Of a stretch of DNA of 64,000 bases, positions 62,939 to 64,000 are shown piece after piece. The translations under genes were made by a program, and so were the position numbers. This DNA is from Pollutimonas sp963706785 (lineage in GTDB: Bacteria; Pseudomonadota; Gammaproteobacteria; Burkholderiales; Burkholderiaceae_B), in contig CAVPNJ010000010.1 of assembly GCA_963706785.1 (NCBI GenBank), forward strand, positions 1 through 64,000, written 5' to 3'. The notes under the pieces are model-generated. The model saw only the letters and a program-made list of their open reading frames with translations. It made no database searches and was not told the origin of the DNA. The stretch's first letter is position 1, and each line of letters starts with the position of its first letter.

Positions 62939-63910
62939 TTGATAAAAAATCGCGAACAACTATGTCCGGTAGCACTGGCGGGCGCTATAGGGCTTAGCGT
63001 CGTGCTGGCGCTTATTGTCGTCTACCCTCATGACGATAAGCAGGCGCGCTCTCTTTCGTCCGCGCCGCCGTCCGAATTGTCCATTGCCTATCTCGAAGCG
63101 TGGCTGCGGCTCAAGCCCGATTCCCCCGAATACTTGGGGTTGTTGGGAGCCCAGTATTTGAAAACGGGCCGATGGGCGGCTGCGTTAGGAGCCGCCAAGA
63201 AATTAAAACAAATTAAAGGTGATAAGTCGGCGTATCGCCATGCGCTGCTACTTGACGTGGCGGCGACCGAACAGATTACCTACCAAACTCCACCCGACCA
63301 ACCTCAACGCCAAGTGAATTTGGCTCGTTTTATCGATGCACTAGACGCTGCATCCCATTTTCAGTGGGAAATCTCGGTCATGGAGTCTCTGGCGGATAAA
63401 GCACTTCGGGCCGGCGCTCATGGCGGCATGTTGAGGCTTTATAAAACGCTGGCGGTGCACGACACTGCACGTAGCGCGCGTTGGCACGAAAAGGTCGGCG
63501 AGGCGGCGCTCTGGACACAAGCCTACGATCTGGCTGCATCCGCTTATTTTTCGGCATTCGAAGCCGCCCGCACACTGGAGGAAAAGCGCAGCAGCTTCAT
63601 TAATGCGTTGAAGGTACTTCAGTCGGCGAATCAGGTGGCTCGTGCCTGTGAGGAAGGCGCACGCCGCTTAGGTACCCTGGCTGAAGATCACGACACGATG
63701 AAGTACATGCTTGAACTGGCAAGGGAGGGCAATCGTATCGATCTGGTAGCCAAGTATGGACGCGCCCTCCTGGGACTTTCCTCGTTAAGTCAAGTGAGCC
63801 CTTCATATATACAATCGGGTGTGGCGCTGGATCGGTTCCATACCAGGCGCCTCGTGCGATTCAAATTCCTTTATATCGCCAGGTCCGTAATGCAGGCTTT
63901 GGTGCCGTGA
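62939..63910 (+). CDS. TPR-repeat membrane-anchored protein, possibly PelB-like
   Basis: A 323-residue protein beginning at TTG. One N-terminal membrane segment (VALAGAIGLSVVLALIVV) is followed by TPR-like helices: LSIAYLEAWLRLKPDSPEYL, GLLGAQYLKTGRWAAALGAA, LDAASHFQWEISVMESLADK, ALWTQAYDLAASAYFSAFEA. The layout recalls the N-terminus of PelB of the Pel polysaccharide exporter, a much longer TPR protein, but no Pel gene is present to confirm it. The end (RLVRFKFLYIARSVMQALVP) is unlike a natural C-terminus and may be out of frame. The gene probably continues past the window. Confidence 0.5.
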   Translation: MIKNREQLCPVALAGAIGLSVVLALIVVYPHDDKQARSLSSAPPSELSIAYLEAWLRLKPDSPEYLGLLGAQYLKTGRWAAALGAAKKLKQIKGDKSAYRHALLLDVAATEQITYQTPPDQPQRQVNLARFIDALDAASHFQWEISVMESLADKALRAGAHGGMLRLYKTLAVHDTARSARWHEKVGEAALWTQAYDLAASAYFSAFEAARTLEEKRSSFINALKVLQSANQVARACEEGARRLGTLAEDHDTMKYMLELAREGNRIDLVAKYGRALLGLSSLSQVSPSYIQSGVALDRFHTRRLVRFKFLYIARSVMQALVP

Positions 63911-63926
63911 CGCGCGGCGGCAACTG

Positions 63927-64000
63927 ATGGCAACACAAGAGGAAGTCGGGCAGGCGAAGCCATCGGCCACTGCTGCTGAATACGATCTCGTTTTTCAGGC
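63927..64000 (+). CDS. partial open reading frame at the window edge
   Basis: An ATG at 63927 opens the reading MATQEEVGQAKPSATAAEYD, LVFQ, running off the window. It may be the next gene or the continuation of the TPR protein after a frame change. Too short to assign. Confidence 0.35.
   Translation, partial: MATQEEVGQAKPSATAAEYDLVFQ

Overview
Most of the window (about 3.7-64 kb) looks like the chromosome of a betaproteobacterium, probably Alcaligenaceae (Bordetella/Achromobacter/Pusillimonas relatives). The grounds are several Bug-type tripartite tricarboxylate transporter (TTT) receptors, a PiuC/Fiu-type iron region, IS66 and IS1182 elements, a flagellin, a DUF2058 protein and a Burkholderiales-style PHB depolymerase pair. 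The first 3.7 kb is different: very GC-rich and actinobacterial in protein character (an MHS-family MFS transporter and an IS3-type element). The two parts meet inside truncated genes near base 3705, which suggests a mis-join or a foreign insertion.

Layout. 1-3.7 kb: actinobacterial-like segment. 3.7-6.5 kb: remnant of piuC and a TonB-dependent siderophore receptor behind a Fur-box-like site. 6.6-12.9 kb: the most interesting region, two divergent operons each headed by its own TPP riboswitch. Leftward are an SSS-family sodium symporter, a HAD hydrolase, a PLP decarboxylase and a DUF3820 protein; rightward are an SDR oxidoreductase and an FMN monooxygenase. 13-28 kb: ordinary genes (a lipoprotein, DUF1059, NYN/LOTUS protein, RHH regulator with PHB depolymerase, ABC-F ATPase, SUI1 protein, Bug receptor, CorC/HlyC protein, PhoX-like phosphatase, MFS, methyltransferase, hydrolase). 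28.5-32.2 kb: a carboxynorspermidine (spermidine-type polyamine) operon led by an XRE regulator, then rsuA. 32.4-41.8 kb: a decay zone with a broken methyltransferase, two abutting IS66 elements and a frameshifted flagellin. 41.8-46.7 kb: a catabolic operon (GntR regulator, Bug receptor, FAH-family hydrolase, RidA, GntP permease) with a 44-bp perfect palindrome at the RidA promoter. 47-50.7 kb: GST and SgcJ pseudogenes, an IS1182 element and a duplicated GntP fragment. 50.9-58.6 kb: NUDIX, an aspartate 4-decarboxylase/AspT energy-coupling pair, a frameshifted Orn/Lys/Arg decarboxylase and DUF2058. 58.8-62.2 kb: Bug receptor, class II aldolase, SDR and a flavodiiron-like MBL protein. The window ends in a possible PelB-like TPR gene.

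Many genes carry single-base frameshifts. They are concentrated around the insertion sequences and from 32 to 60 kb, while several long neighbours are intact. I cannot separate genuine decay from sequencing or assembly error on the sequence alone, so such genes are listed as pseudogenes with the presumed intact product named. No rRNA, tRNA or CRISPR array was recognised.
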